DNA of 64,000 nt from Motiliproteus sp. MSK22-1 (GCF_001968815.1 NZ_MIEQ01000096.1:372001-436000); one strand, 5' to 3'; numbered from the stretch's first letter, positions 34,519 to 43,517 are shown. The notes: generated by a model not told the origin, from the sequence alone. Numbers and translations are program-made.

Positions 34519-34833
34519 ATGAAGCAGAAAATCACCGATAATGGCTATACCTATGATCCGGAATATATGATTCTGGAACCCATACTCGAATTTCTTCTTG
34601 ATAATGTTAACGCAGTCGATACAGCGGCTCGGTGGGAGCATCATTCTGGTGGCTGGATATGCGTAATGAGCTACCCTATTGATTTTGAATTGATACGAGC
34701 GAATTTCGATCTGCCTAGAAGTATCAAAATTAATGAGTATTATGGTTCAGTCGATTACTGCCTGGGAACGGCTATCATTCGGCATAAAACTGAGCTGGAC
34801 CCTGACACTGGTAAGCCTGTCCTGCATGGTTAG
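34519..34833 (+). CDS. Hypothetical protein
   Basis: A 104-residue protein that I do not recognise. ATG 34519 has TGGGAGGAC upstream, a strong ribosome-binding site. The protein is acidic and soluble, rich in Tyr and Trp (GYTYDPEYMILEPILEFLL, SGGWICVMSYPIDF, KINEYYGSVDYCLG). No signal peptide, membrane segment or nucleotide-binding motif is seen. It is isolated, divergent from HPP and convergent with the Frc-type operon. Confidence 0.6.
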   Translation: MKQKITDNGYTYDPEYMILEPILEFLLDNVNAVDTAARWEHHSGGWICVMSYPIDFELIRANFDLPRSIKINEYYGSVDYCLGTAIIRHKTELDPDTGKPVLHG

Positions 34834-34912
34834 GGCAGGGGTCAATAGAGTCTTTGACGGCTTTTAATAACAAGTAGAACTCTTTAATAACAAATCGAGC
34901 TCTGCTGAACCA

Positions 34913-34937
34913 GGGAGAACCGACCGAAAGCTCTCCC
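34913..34937 (-). terminator. Hairpin downstream of the Frc-type operon
   Basis: GGGAGA and TCTCCC pair around a 13-base loop, about 35 bases past the stop of the last gene of the leftward operon. There is no clean T-run. A repeated TTTAATAACAA occurs twice just beyond it. Confidence 0.4.
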
Positions 34938-34971
34938 CGGGATCTTTTGTGTAAGTGGATTCAATGAGACA

Positions 34972-35787
34972 CTAGGCTGCCGCAAAGGCTCCGGATTCGT
35001 GCTCGTTAGGATCCATCGCTCCCGTCATGATAGCAACGGCTTCTGACATACTGTGGGTATTGGGTCGGATCACTGCAATGCGTTTTCCCAAACGGTGAAT
35101 GTGAATTCGATCCGCGACCTCAAAAACATGTGGCATATTGTGACTTATCAGAACCACCGGCAATCCTTTTGATCTAACATCCTGTATCAAATTCAGAACT
35201 CGTCTGGACTCTTTCACTCCGAGTGCTGCTGTAGGCTCGTCCATAATCACTACATGCTTACCAAAAGCCGCTGCACGTGCCACGGCTACCCCTTGGCGCT
35301 GGCCCCCGGACAGAGTTTCTACCGACTGATTAATATTCTGAATAGTGAGTAATCCTAGTTCCGACAGTTTATTACGTGCGAAATCGTGCATTCCTTTACG
35401 GTCCAGCATTCTGAACAGGCTACCCAGGATACCGGGGCGCAAACGCTCACGCCCCAAAAACAGGTTATCAGCAATGTCCAAAGACGGGGAAACAGCGAGA
35501 TTCTGGTAGACCGTTTCTATACCCTGGGTGCGCGCCTCCATTGGGCTTTTGAAGTGCACAGGTTTGCCATCAAGTAAAATTTCGCCTTCATCGGGTGTTA
35601 AGGCACCGGACAGGGCCTTAATCAAAGATGATTTTCCAGCCCCGTTGTCGCCTATGACCGCGAGTATTTCCCCGGGCATCAATTCGAAATCGGCATGATC
35701 AAGGGCGGTTACATGGCCATAGCGTTTGACCAGTCCCCGACCTTCAAGTACCGGTGTTTTCTGACGGCTGTTTGTGTTCTTGTTCAT
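34972..35787 (-). CDS. frcA: Sugar ABC transporter ATP-binding protein, FrcA-like
   Basis: A 271-residue ATPase with Walker A GDNGAGKSS (46-54), signature LSGGQRQG (159-166) and Walker B IMDEP (Asp183-Glu184). It has a single ATPase domain, unlike the double-domain RbsA/XylG proteins; this and the gene order match the fructose/mannose/ribose importer FrcBCA of Sinorhizobium and its marine relatives. It powers uptake through the permease encoded just upstream. ATG 35787 follows GGAGCAG. The symbol reflects family resemblance; the true sugar is not proven. Confidence 0.9.
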   Translation of the reverse strand: MNKNTNSRQKTPVLEGRGLVKRYGHVTALDHADFELMPGEILAVIGDNGAGKSSLIKALSGALTPDEGEILLDGKPVHFKSPMEARTQGIETVYQNLAVSPSLDIADNLFLGRERLRPGILGSLFRMLDRKGMHDFARNKLSELGLLTIQNINQSVETLSGGQRQGVAVARAAAFGKHVVIMDEPTAALGVKESRRVLNLIQDVRSKGLPVVLISHNMPHVFEVADRIHIHRLGKRIAVIRPNTHSMSEAVAIMTGAMDPNEHESGAFAAA

Positions 35788-35824
35788 GACTCTGCTCCAA
35801 TCAGTTCTATCGGGTATCGGTGGT

Positions 35825-36904
35825 TTAGGCTTTTCGAATCCATTGATCGACGCCTACGGCAACGATAATGAGCAGTCCTACGGTAAATTCCTGCCAAAGT
35901 ACGTCAACGCCAGCCAGGGCCAATCCATTACGAAAGACACCTACAATCAATGCGCCTATCAGCGTTCCGAAGATAGAACCTCTGCCGCCGAACAGGCTGC
36001 AGCCACCGATCACCACTGCTGTGATGCTATCCAGGTTGGCTGTCATTCCTGCCTGTGGGCTGATTGACCCAATGCGGCCAATAAGCGCCCAGGCTCCAAG
36101 GGCACAGATCACACCGGCCAGAATGTAAATGGATAAAAGTACCCGATCGGTGCGAATACCGGCGAGTTGTGCGGCCACCGGGTCATCACCAGTGGCGTAG
36201 ACATGTTTGCCCCAGGCTGTCCACTTAAGGGCGTACCAGACCAGGACAAACAGGGCGATCATCATTAAGGAGCCGTATGTTAATCTGGCGCCAAAAAAAT
36301 CAATAGTGGTTCCTGTCCAGTGCAGCAGGGGCGCGACTGCGTCAATTTCCTGAGATCGAATGGTTTCGCTGCGGGAGTACCAGAGATTAAGTGCAAAGAA
36401 GATATTCCATGTGCCCAAAGTCACTATAAAAGGGGGGAGTTTAAAGCGAGTCACCAGGGTTCCGTTAATCAGCCCGGTAATAGCACCGGCGATTAATCCA
36501 ATGGCCAGGGCTGCAAAATCCGGCAAACCGACTTCGATGGCCATACGGCCCATCAACACTGAGGTTAATACCATGATAGCGCCGACCGAAAGATCGATGC
36601 CTGCGGTCAGAATAATAAGGGTCTGGGCGATGCCAAGAATGCCGATGATTGTTACCTGCTGCAAAATCAAAGACATATTAAAAGGATGAAGAAATCGGTC
36701 GCCGATAATGATACTGAAGGCCACCAATGTGACTAAAAGAACAATCGCTGGGGCGGCGATGGGATGCTTGTGGAAGAAACGGTGGGCTTTTTCAGAGAAA
36801 GACAATCGCTCTTGGTTAAAAGCAGCGATCTCGCCGTTCGCTGAGACTGCGACCAGTTCATGGTCTGCGGTCTGAGCGCCACTGGTTATATTTGAATTGG
36901 CCAT
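35825..36904 (-). CDS. frcC: Sugar ABC transporter permease, FrcC-like
   Basis: A 359-residue inner-membrane protein with about ten helices of the BPD_transp_2 type used by ribose/xylose/fructose importers. Family stretches include LTAGIDLSVGAIMVL, GLINGTLVTRFKLPPFIVTLG and AVVIGGCSLFGGRGSIFGT. A long hydrophilic N-terminal extension (about 45 residues) precedes the first helix. It forms the channel served by FrcA and FrcB. It is 37 bases from the ATPase gene, and 128 bases and a hairpin downstream of the binding-protein gene. Confidence 0.9.
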   Translation of the reverse strand: MANSNITSGAQTADHELVAVSANGEIAAFNQERLSFSEKAHRFFHKHPIAAPAIVLLVTLVAFSIIIGDRFLHPFNMSLILQQVTIIGILGIAQTLIILTAGIDLSVGAIMVLTSVLMGRMAIEVGLPDFAALAIGLIAGAITGLINGTLVTRFKLPPFIVTLGTWNIFFALNLWYSRSETIRSQEIDAVAPLLHWTGTTIDFFGARLTYGSLMMIALFVLVWYALKWTAWGKHVYATGDDPVAAQLAGIRTDRVLLSIYILAGVICALGAWALIGRIGSISPQAGMTANLDSITAVVIGGCSLFGGRGSIFGTLIGALIVGVFRNGLALAGVDVLWQEFTVGLLIIVAVGVDQWIRKA

Positions 36905-36929
36905 GAGAACTCAACCTCTGGAAACATAA

Positions 36930-36959
36930 AGGGCCAACGTATAGCTTGGTGTTGGCCCT
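36930..36959 (-). terminator. Intercistronic hairpin between binding protein and permease
   Basis: AGGGCCAAC and GTTGGCCCT form a 9-bp stem around a 12-base loop, followed on the minus strand by TTTATGTTT. Such hairpins after the first, binding-protein gene typically cause partial termination or protect the upstream mRNA, giving excess binding protein over permease. A smaller AT-rich palindrome, CTGATTTT-A-AAAATCAG, lies right after the binding-protein stop (37005-37021). Confidence 0.65.
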
Positions 36960-37032
36960 GAACCGGCGTGAAATAAGCCGTGCTTTGAACAGTCAGCTTT
37001 GGAGCTGATTTTAAAAATCAGTTGATTAGGGG

Positions 37033-38052
37033 TTAGCCCCAGCAGAAATCGAGGCCATCTTTGGATCTCATGGAAGAAATGCCGCCGACAGGCTTATCCG
37101 TAATCAGCTCGACACCGGTGTTGTAGAAATCCAGACCCTTACTGTTTTTCGGTTTGCTACCGGTTTTGGAAAATTTGGCGATGGCTTCCACACCCTTGGA
37201 AGCCATTGTCAGAGGGAACTGCATTGAGGTCGCTCCTATGACCCCATCTCTAATGTTGCTGACCCCCGGGCATCCGCCATCGACTGATACGATAAGTACA
37301 TCTTTGTCACGACCCACTGCTTTGAGTGCTTCATAGGCACCGGCGGCAGCGGGTTCGTTTATGGTATATACGACGTTAATGTCCGGGTCTTTTTGCAATA
37401 GATTTTCCATTGCCCTACGGCCCCCTTCTTCCGCGCCATTGGTCACATCGTTACCCACTATTCGGGGATCGGTTTCGTCCCCTATGTCTGTTGGGTCTTT
37501 GATGTCTATCCCAAAACCTTTCAGAAATCCCTGATCCCGGGCTACATCCACCGTTATTTCACTGGAGTTCAGATCCAGCATGGCAATCTTGGCATTCTTG
37601 GCTTTGTCTCCCAAAGATGCCGCTGCCCATTCTCCAATAAGCTGCCCGGCCTTGAAGTTATCCGTGGCGAACGTTGCATCAGCTGCTGTAGCCGGGCTTA
37701 GGGGAGTATCCAGTGCAATGACCAGTAATCCAGCCTCACGGGCTTTTTCTATCGCAGGAACGATTCCCGCCGGATCGCTTGGTGTGATTAGAATGCCTTT
37801 GGCCCCGGAAGAAATCAGATTTTCAACTGCTTGCACCTGGCTTTGATTGTCGCCATCAAACTTGCCGGCATAGGTACGAAGGTCAATACCCAGCTCCTCT
37901 GCTTTCGCCTGGGCGCCTTCCTTCATTTTTACAAAGAAGGGATTGGTGTTGGTCTTGGTAATTAAACCGACAACCATTTGCTCGGTTGCCAGTGAGTAGG
38001 GAGTGGCCATTGATGCAGCGACCATTGCCAGACAAGCTAGTTTCTTTTTCAT
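37033..38052 (-). CDS. frcB: Sugar-binding protein of ABC transporter, FrcB-like
   Basis: A 339-residue periplasmic protein. The signal peptide ([22 protein letters not shown]) has a clear cleavage site before TEQ. The mature part begins [21 protein letters not shown] and contains [20 protein letters not shown] and [17 protein letters not shown], diagnostic of the FrcB/RbsB type-I fold. It captures a hexose or pentose, probably fructose, for FrcC/FrcA. It heads the operon, with its ATG 38052 after GGAG. The relative at 31537-32613 shares the fold but is tied to a kinase. Confidence 0.92.
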   Translation of the reverse strand: MKKKLACLAMVAASMATPYSLATEQMVVGLITKTNTNPFFVKMKEGAQAKAEELGIDLRTYAGKFDGDNQSQVQAVENLISSGAKGILITPSDPAGIVPAIEKAREAGLLVIALDTPLSPATAADATFATDNFKAGQLIGEWAAASLGDKAKNAKIAMLDLNSSEITVDVARDQGFLKGFGIDIKDPTDIGDETDPRIVGNDVTNGAEEGGRRAMENLLQKDPDINVVYTINEPAAAGAYEALKAVGRDKDVLIVSVDGGCPGVSNIRDGVIGATSMQFPLTMASKGVEAIAKFSKTGSKPKNSKGLDFYNTGVELITDKPVGGISSMRSKDGLDFCWG

Positions 38053-38482
38053 GAATAGATCTCCACTTTTTTGTTTTATGCCATTGCTGGACTGTATGTC
38101 GAACTATGTATGTCGAACTGCGCCCTGGAAGCGCTACGACAGGAGTAACTGCAAACCCGGTTTTGACAAAGGTTGCGGTGAAATCTATTAGAAGGGAGCT
38201 GTGTTAATGGTAAATTTCAGTCGAGCGATAAGGCTGTAACAAATGAAACAGAGCGCTTTGACGAACAATTAATTTTCGGGGGGATTACCGGATCAAATAA
38301 TCAGAGAATCAAAAAACCGGGGGAAGAGGGAAGGTTAACAACTGAGGCTAGAATGGATTGTATAAGCGGCAGCGACAGAAAGCAGGGCAGTATAAAGCTG
38401 CCCTGTCATGGCTTGATAGCAAGCATAAACGCCACGTACTTAAACTAGGCACAAGCGTTATTAAGCGATTAGTCAATAAGCC
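38053..38482. other. Intergenic region upstream of frcB
   Basis: This 430-base region should contain the promoter of the Frc-type operon. A direct repeat ATGTATGTCGAACT-like unit appears near 38093-38118 (TGTATGTCGAACTATG then GTATGTCGAACTGCG), which could be tandem regulator sites. A terminator-like hairpin for the leftward enoyl-CoA hydratase gene is annotated separately. No gene was accepted. Confidence 0.45.
38384..38404 (-). terminator. Terminator-like hairpin after the enoyl-CoA hydratase gene
   Basis: AGGGCAG-7 bases-CTGCCCT is a perfect 7-bp stem 80 bases past the stop of the leftward hydratase gene, followed on that strand by GCTTTCTG. It fits a terminator with a short U-rich end. 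Confidence 0.5.
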
Positions 38483-39280
38483 TCAGGAAAAGTTGGGAGC
38501 GCGGTTTTCAAGAAATGCCGCCATGCCTTCTGTACGGTCATCAGTAGAAAAGCTGAGGCCGAACAAGTCACTTTCCATGATGCATGCGTTATCCAGATCG
38601 AGATCCTGTCCCCGTTGCACCAGTTGCTTGGTGAGTTGAATAGCACTGCCACTTTTACCAGCAATCATCGACGCCAGTTTAAGACCATGGTCCAGCAATT
38701 CTTCCAATGGGTAAACGTGGTTTACCAAACCACGGCGCATTGCCTCATCGGCAGACATACTGCGACCGGTAACCAGCAACTCCATTGCCATTGCGCGACC
38801 GACCAGGCGGGTCAGACGTTGACTGCCACCGAACCCGGGGGTGATTCCAAGATTGACTTCTGGCTGTCCAAATTTGGCGTTTTCTGAGGCGAGAATAAAA
38901 TCGCAGCTCATAGCCAGCTCACAACCGCCACCGAGCGCATAACCGTTAACCAGCGCAACCACCGGAATATCAAGCGTTTCCAAGCGGCGGAACAGGTGCA
39001 TACCATGCTCGGCAAAGGCTTTACCTTCAATCGGGGATAGGTGGCTCATGTGCTCGATATCCGCACCCGCTACAAAAGCTTTCTCGCCAGCCCCTTTTAT
39101 CAGCAATACCCGAGCCGACTTGTCGGTTATAATGATCGACAGCGCCTGGTTCATCTCTTCAAGAGTTTCTTCGTTGAGGGCGTTCAAAACCTTAGGACGG
39201 TTGATTGTCAGCAGGTACACCCCTTCGCGAACTTGTTCCAACAAAATATTTGAGAAAGTCTCAGAACTCACAGTACTCAT
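38483..39280 (-). CDS. Enoyl-CoA hydratase (crotonase family)
   Basis: A 265-residue cytoplasmic enzyme. The oxyanion-hole segments AFVAGADIEHM (from residue 69) and NGYALGGGCELAMSCD are intact, as are both catalytic glutamates, Glu121 and Glu141 (GQPEVNLGITPGFGG). It hydrates 2-enoyl-CoA to 3-hydroxyacyl-CoA. I start it at ATG 39280 with GAGGAG upstream; an in-frame start at 39343 overlaps the previous gene. It directly follows 3-hydroxyacyl-CoA dehydrogenase, 10 bases away, so the pair catalyses consecutive steps of short-chain fatty acid or butyrate/PHB metabolism. Confidence 0.92.
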   Translation of the reverse strand: MSTVSSETFSNILLEQVREGVYLLTINRPKVLNALNEETLEEMNQALSIIITDKSARVLLIKGAGEKAFVAGADIEHMSHLSPIEGKAFAEHGMHLFRRLETLDIPVVALVNGYALGGGCELAMSCDFILASENAKFGQPEVNLGITPGFGGSQRLTRLVGRAMAMELLVTGRSMSADEAMRRGLVNHVYPLEELLDHGLKLASMIAGKSGSAIQLTKQLVQRGQDLDLDNACIMESDLFGLSFSTDDRTEGMAAFLENRAPNFS

Positions 39281-39290
39281 GGTTTGCTCC

Positions 39291-40142
39291 TCAATCGTAT
39301 TGATAAAAACCGCGGCCAGATTTTCGACCCAGGTAACCAGCATCTACCATCTGTTTCAGCAGTGGGCAGGGGCGGTATTTGCTGTCGTTGAACCCGTCGT
39401 AAAGCACTTCCATAATATTCAGGCAGGTGTCCAGACCGATTAAATCTGCTAAAGCCAGCGGCCCCATCGGATGGCTCATGCCCAATTTCATTACTGTGTC
39501 GATTTCCTCTGCTGAAGCCAATCCTTCGTAACGGCAGAAGATAGCTTCGTTGATCATCGGCAGTAATATACGGTTGGAAACGAAACCGAAGCTATCTTTT
39601 ACGTCTACAGGTACTTTACCGATGAATTTTGACAGTTCGTTGACTTGTTCAAAAACACGGTCGTCAGTCTGTAAACCGCGGATAACTTCCACCAGTTTCA
39701 TCATCGGAACCGGGTTCATGAAATGCATACCGATCACCTGCTGGGGCCGTTCTGTAACTGCCGCCAAGCGCGTGATGGATATGGATGAAGTATTTGTTGC
39801 CAGAATGGCGTTTGGCTGACAAATGCGGTCAAGGTCTTTAAAAATGGATTGTTTAATCGATTCGATTTCGGTGGCTGCTTCGATAACGATATCAGCCTTG
39901 GCTAAAGATTCCGTTGAGGTGCTTGAGGTGATGCGTGCGAGAGTTTCAGAGAGCTGGTCCGCGCTGATTTTTTCTTTAGCCAGCATTCGTTCCAGGCTGG
40001 TTTTAATGGCGTTGATGCCTCGGTCAACAGCTTGCTGATTTTGATCACAGAGAGTGACTTTCAAACCTGCTGCGGAACAGACCTGAGCAATTCCACTCCC
40101 CATCTGGCCTGCACCGACAACTCCAACATGTTCAATACTCAT
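39291..40142 (-). CDS. 3-hydroxybutyryl-CoA dehydrogenase family
   Basis: A 283-residue NAD-dependent dehydrogenase of the Hbd/PaaH/MmgB type. The N-terminal Rossmann motif is VGAGQMGSGIAQ (9-20). ATNTSSISIT and the catalytic-His segment GMHFMNPVPMMKLVE follow, and the C-terminal domain contains KDSFGFVSNRILLPMINEA. It oxidises 3-hydroxyacyl-CoA to 3-ketoacyl-CoA, or the reverse. ATG 40142 has GGAGA just upstream; an ATG 12 bases earlier is the alternative. It is first in a two-gene operon with enoyl-CoA hydratase. Confidence 0.93.
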   Translation of the reverse strand: MSIEHVGVVGAGQMGSGIAQVCSAAGLKVTLCDQNQQAVDRGINAIKTSLERMLAKEKISADQLSETLARITSSTSTESLAKADIVIEAATEIESIKQSIFKDLDRICQPNAILATNTSSISITRLAAVTERPQQVIGMHFMNPVPMMKLVEVIRGLQTDDRVFEQVNELSKFIGKVPVDVKDSFGFVSNRILLPMINEAIFCRYEGLASAEEIDTVMKLGMSHPMGPLALADLIGLDTCLNIMEVLYDGFNDSKYRPCPLLKQMVDAGYLGRKSGRGFYQYD

Positions 40143-40527
40143 ATCAGTCTCCATTATTCTTGTCTGTAAACTTATTTTGCAGGTATCTAAGAAGCTCTGA
40201 TTTTAACCACTTCCTGAAACCTGGATGGATAGCTTAAAACCTACTATACATGTTTTTGTGCTGTGCAAAAACAATCTAGCGGGCTTTGCTTTCCGTTTCC
40301 GTAAACTGTCACTTTTTTGAGTTTGATGCAAATCAGACAAAATGTCGAATTTAGTGGCTTGGTGGTGAGGTATAAGGCTAGGAGAGGTAAAAAAGAGTTG
40401 AGTTCACTAACTGTTGATATTTTGTTGCAAGTGCGCAGTTATCAGGAATTACGGCTTCATCGAGAGGGAGAGGAGCTTACTCATATTAAGGGGCAAACAG
40501 ATAAAACCTACCGATAAGGATACTCAT

Positions 40528-40557
40528 CCCCACAGGGTATCGGTGATCCCTGTGGGA
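40528..40557 (-). terminator. Strong hairpin downstream of gntR
   Basis: CCCACAGGG and CCCTGTGGG form a perfect 9-bp GC-rich stem around a 10-base loop, about 70 bases past the gntR stop. The 486-base gap 40143-40628 that contains it shows no convincing gene; its upstream part should include the promoter of the hydroxyacyl-CoA dehydrogenase operon. Confidence 0.55.
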
Positions 40558-40628
40558 GCTATATCGGCCCTGAACACCCTGTTCAAAGATCTTTTAACGA
40601 TCCTGGTCCTGTTAAGCGCTCAATCTCG

Positions 40629-41663
40629 TTAAGCACTATCGCGTTCCTGAAGCTTTATGCCGAGGTCTATCTGAGTTTCTTTGATAGGCTGGTTTTTGAG
40701 TCGCTTAATCAGCAATTCTGCGGCAGTTTTTCCGATCTCATAGAGCGGCGTTTTTATCGTGGTCAAAGAGGGGTTAATACAAGCAGATGCATCGAGATCG
40801 TTAAATCCGGCAATGGCAATTTGCTCGGGAATACGCAAATGTCTGCGCTGACATTCGTATATAGCGCCATAGGCAATATCATCGTTGTTACAGAAAACTG
40901 CATCTATATCAGGATGTTCCATCAGCATATCGCCGATAAGTTGCCCTCCCAGTTTAACCGTTGAAGGTTCAGGGGTCGTGAGGACATAACGGCTTGAATC
41001 ATGACCTGCTTCTGCCAGGGCTGACAAAAAGCCGCTCATCCGCCTTTGTGATCGAAAGTCCATCTGAGCGCCAATAAAACCAATGCGTTGGTAACCCTTT
41101 CTGACGAGATATTTCCCCATGGTTTTACCCGCATCGTAGTGGGAAATACCGACATTCATATCAATGGGTTGCTGTTGGCCAACTTCCATAATCTGGACTA
41201 CGGGAATGCTGGCTGACTTGAGTAACTTTTCTGAACGCTCCGATATATCCAGTCCTGTTACGATGATTCCGTCCGGGTGCTGGGTCAGTAACTTTGACAG
41301 CAGGTTTTCTTCATTTTGGATAGAGTAGTAAGTATTGGCAAACAGAACTTCGTAATTCAGCGGCGTACAGACATCATAGATTCCTTTTACAACGCTGCTG
41401 AATACGGTATTGGATATTGACGGAATCACTACGGCTATGGTGTTGGTGCTGTTGGTTGCCAGAGATTTTGCGGCTCGATTCGGGATGTAACCAAGCTCGC
41501 TCACGGCTTTTTCAATACGATCGCGAACGTTGGGAGATACTTTTTCAGGATCGTTCAATGCTCTGGATACTGTAATTGCGCTGACGCCTGACCGTTGTGC
41601 TACGTCACTGAGCGTGACTCGACCCTTACTGCGGGAACGAGATTTGGATGGGGCCTGGGTCAC
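40629..41663 (-). CDS. gntR: LacI-family repressor, GntR-like (gluconate)
   Basis: A 344-residue repressor. The LacI helix-turn-helix and hinge are at about 16-70 (TLSDVAQRSGVSAITVSRAL, then GYIPNRAAKSLATN). The effector domain includes IAVVIPSISNTVFS and DIDAVFCNNDDIAYGA. Similarity in wording is closest to GntR/IdnR, which respond to gluconate or 6-phosphogluconate. It is divergent from gntK and a TRAP transporter, with two matching palindromic operators in between. One of them lies 71 bases upstream of its own start, so autoregulation is likely. Confidence 0.9.
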   Translation of the reverse strand: MTQAPSKSRSRSKGRVTLSDVAQRSGVSAITVSRALNDPEKVSPNVRDRIEKAVSELGYIPNRAAKSLATNSTNTIAVVIPSISNTVFSSVVKGIYDVCTPLNYEVLFANTYYSIQNEENLLSKLLTQHPDGIIVTGLDISERSEKLLKSASIPVVQIMEVGQQQPIDMNVGISHYDAGKTMGKYLVRKGYQRIGFIGAQMDFRSQRRMSGFLSALAEAGHDSSRYVLTTPEPSTVKLGGQLIGDMLMEHPDIDAVFCNNDDIAYGAIYECQRRHLRIPEQIAIAGFNDLDASACINPSLTTIKTPLYEIGKTAAELLIKRLKNQPIKETQIDLGIKLQERDSA

Positions 41664-41733
41664 ATGGAGCTCCTCTCAGTGATTGTAATCTCCCCGGAAT
41701 TATATCACTGCATACTCAGGATACAATGATCCT

Positions 41734-41750
41734 ATGGTAGCGCTAACATT
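41734..41750. promoter_or_regulatory. GntR-type operator 1
   Basis: ATGGTAGCGCTAACATT shares the core TAGCGCTAACATT with the perfect palindrome downstream and differs by one position in the left arm. The centres of the two sites are 110 bp apart, close to a whole number of helical turns. It lies between the gntR start and the putative gntK -35 box. Confidence 0.75.
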
Positions 41751-41766
41751 TTTTTTGTCTGATCTG

Positions 41767-41796
41767 TTGACAGCTTGTAATTCCGAAGAGTAGGCT
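41767..41796 (+). promoter_or_regulatory. Candidate gntK promoter
   Basis: A consensus TTGACA at 41767-41772 is followed at 18 bases by TAGGCT (41791-41796), a poor -10. TATAAA a little further on is too far for this -35. The pair is flanked on both sides by the GntR-type operators, as expected for repression by looping. Confidence 0.45.
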
Positions 41797-41842
41797 AGAT
41801 ATAAATTATCTGAACCAATTCGTTGGTCTTTTTTTAAACGAA

Positions 41843-41860
41843 AATGTTAGCGCTAACATT
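41843..41860. promoter_or_regulatory. GntR-type operator 2 (perfect palindrome)
   Basis: AATGTTAGCGCTAACATT is a perfect 18-bp palindrome ending 11 bases before the gntK start codon, so bound repressor would also block the ribosome-binding-site region of the gene. It matches the TGTTAGCGCTAACA type of GntR/LacI-family operators. Confidence 0.85.
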
Positions 41861-41871
41861 CGGAGGTGGAA

Positions 41872-42384
41872 ATGAACATTATTGTGATGGGGGTCTCTGG
41901 ATGCGGGAAAAGTACGGTTGGCAAAATGCTGGCAGAGGTCATGGGGATTGAGTTTCTGGAGGGGGATGCTTTTCACCCCCAAGACAATATCTCTCGTATG
42001 ACGGCCGGTGTTCCTTTAACGGATTCAGATCGATCCCCCTGGCTCAGACAATTGAGTGCAATGGTTTCAGAGCGACAGGGGCAACAGCGTGACTTTGTAT
42101 TGGCCTGTTCTGCCCTGAAAAAGTCTTATCGACAGCAGTTGGCCAGAGGGGCAGAGGAATTGATTTTTGTATATCTGAAAGGCAGCCGGACGGAAATCTA
42201 TAAAAGAATGGCTGAACGCGAAGACCACTTTATGGCCTTGTCACTAGCGGACAGCCAATTTGAAGCATTGGAGGAGCCTGATCAGGATGAGAATTCGATT
42301 ACGGTTTCAATCGATAACCCGGTCCAGCAGATTGTGGATCAAATCGCTCGTGCGGTGGAACAGCGTCATGATGAGCTGGGCTAG
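41872..42384 (+). CDS. gntK: Gluconokinase
   Basis: A 170-residue kinase of the thermoresistant gluconokinase family. The P-loop GVSGCGKST is at 7-15, followed by FLEGDAFHPQDNISRMTAGVPLTD, the family signature (quoted in part by region), and LACSALKKSYR. It phosphorylates gluconate to 6-phosphogluconate. ATG 41872 has GGAGG seven bases upstream; a GTG six bases earlier would lie inside that site. It leads into TRAP transporter genes, so import and phosphorylation of gluconate or a similar sugar acid are encoded together under GntR control. Confidence 0.93.
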   Translation: MNIIVMGVSGCGKSTVGKMLAEVMGIEFLEGDAFHPQDNISRMTAGVPLTDSDRSPWLRQLSAMVSERQGQQRDFVLACSALKKSYRQQLARGAEELIFVYLKGSRTEIYKRMAEREDHFMALSLADSQFEALEEPDQDENSITVSIDNPVQQIVDQIARAVEQRHDELG

Positions 42385-42440
42385 GTTGCGGGTATCTAAA
42401 CTTAATGTACGACCCAAACGGCAATAATAAGAGGTTTGTG

Positions 42441-43493
42441 ATGAGAATAAATAAAAAACAATTAGTAAAAGCAGCCGGATCCATTGGTAAAAATCTGGTT
42501 GCATCCCTCCTGGGTGCGGGTCTTCTGACAACGATGTCGATGGCGGCAGATTTTACGCTTAAGTTTCAGTCAAGTGATAACTCGGGTAATCCCAATTATG
42601 TCATTCAACAAGAGTGGGCTGAGCGGGTAAAGGAGATTACCGGCGGTCGGATCAGTGTTGAAATGCTACCCGTTGGATCTATCGTTAAACACTCTGAAAC
42701 GCTCGAAGCAGTGGGGGCCGGAATTATTGATGGTCACGTGACTGCAACGAGTTATTTCTCCGGAAAAGATCCGGCATTTGGTTTATTGGGCAATACCGTA
42801 GGAGCCTGGGGAGATCCAAATGAAATGCTTGATTTTATTAACAATGGCGGTGGTCGAGAGCTTTACGAGGAACTGCTGGCTCCCTATGGTGTTCAATTTA
42901 TTGGCGCTTCTGCGACCGGGCTGGAAGCCTTTGTATCAAAGATACCCTTAAATGGTGTGAGTGATCTGAAAGGTCTCAAGCTAAGGGCTCCGGAAGGGTT
43001 GGTGCAGGCCGTATTTTCGGCGGCAGGCGCAACCCCTGTTAACCTGCCGGGATCAGAAGTTTATACCTCATTGGACAAGGGATTGATTGATGCGGCGGAT
43101 TACACCGTATTCTCAACCAATCACCAACAGGGAATGCATAAGATTGCTACCCACCCGGTTTATCCGGGATTCCATTCCTTGCCGGTTATTGAAATCTCAA
43201 TGACCAAGAGAACCTGGGACCGTATGCCAGAGGATCTGCAAAAACTGTTGACTGAATCCGTCAGTGAGTTTGCTCAGAACATTGTTTCAGCGTTGAAAAA
43301 AGAAGATTTAAAGGCTGTTGCCGAAGCCGAGGCTTCAGGCAGTGTAACCATCCATAACTGGAATATGGTTGAGCGAAACAAATTCAGAAATATTGCCCGA
43401 GGTCAGTGGAAAGTGTTTGCTGAGAAATCACCAAACGCCAAAAAGGTTTATCAGGTGTTGACCAAATATCTTGCTGAAAACGGCATGCTGTAG
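42441..43493 (+). CDS. TRAP transporter substrate-binding protein, DctP type
   Basis: A 350-residue periplasmic protein. A long signal peptide (about 1-34, basic start, core NLVASLLGAGLLTTMSMAA) is followed by FTLKFQSSDNSGNPNYVIQQ and the DctP hallmarks VKHSETLEAVGAGIIDG, LKLRAPEGLVQAVFSAAGA and YTSLDKGLIDAAD. It delivers a carboxylate ligand to the DctQM membrane proteins. The gntR-gntK context suggests gluconate or a related sugar acid. ATG 42441 follows AAGAGG; an in-frame start 36 bases earlier has no site. Confidence 0.92.
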   Translation: MRINKKQLVKAAGSIGKNLVASLLGAGLLTTMSMAADFTLKFQSSDNSGNPNYVIQQEWAERVKEITGGRISVEMLPVGSIVKHSETLEAVGAGIIDGHVTATSYFSGKDPAFGLLGNTVGAWGDPNEMLDFINNGGGRELYEELLAPYGVQFIGASATGLEAFVSKIPLNGVSDLKGLKLRAPEGLVQAVFSAAGATPVNLPGSEVYTSLDKGLIDAADYTVFSTNHQQGMHKIATHPVYPGFHSLPVIEISMTKRTWDRMPEDLQKLLTESVSEFAQNIVSALKKEDLKAVAEAEASGSVTIHNWNMVERNKFRNIARGQWKVFAEKSPNAKKVYQVLTKYLAENGML

Positions 43494-43517
43494 TTCTTTG
43501 TTTTCAGGCTTTACCTG

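Noticed and set aside
38358-38639. A 93-codon frame beginning MYKRQRQKAG
   Set aside because: It runs through a terminator hairpin and into the antisense of the hydratase gene; no ribosome-binding site.
40317-40632. Two overlapping plus-strand frames before gntR
   Set aside because: No family, poor start contexts, and they cross the strong hairpin at 40528.
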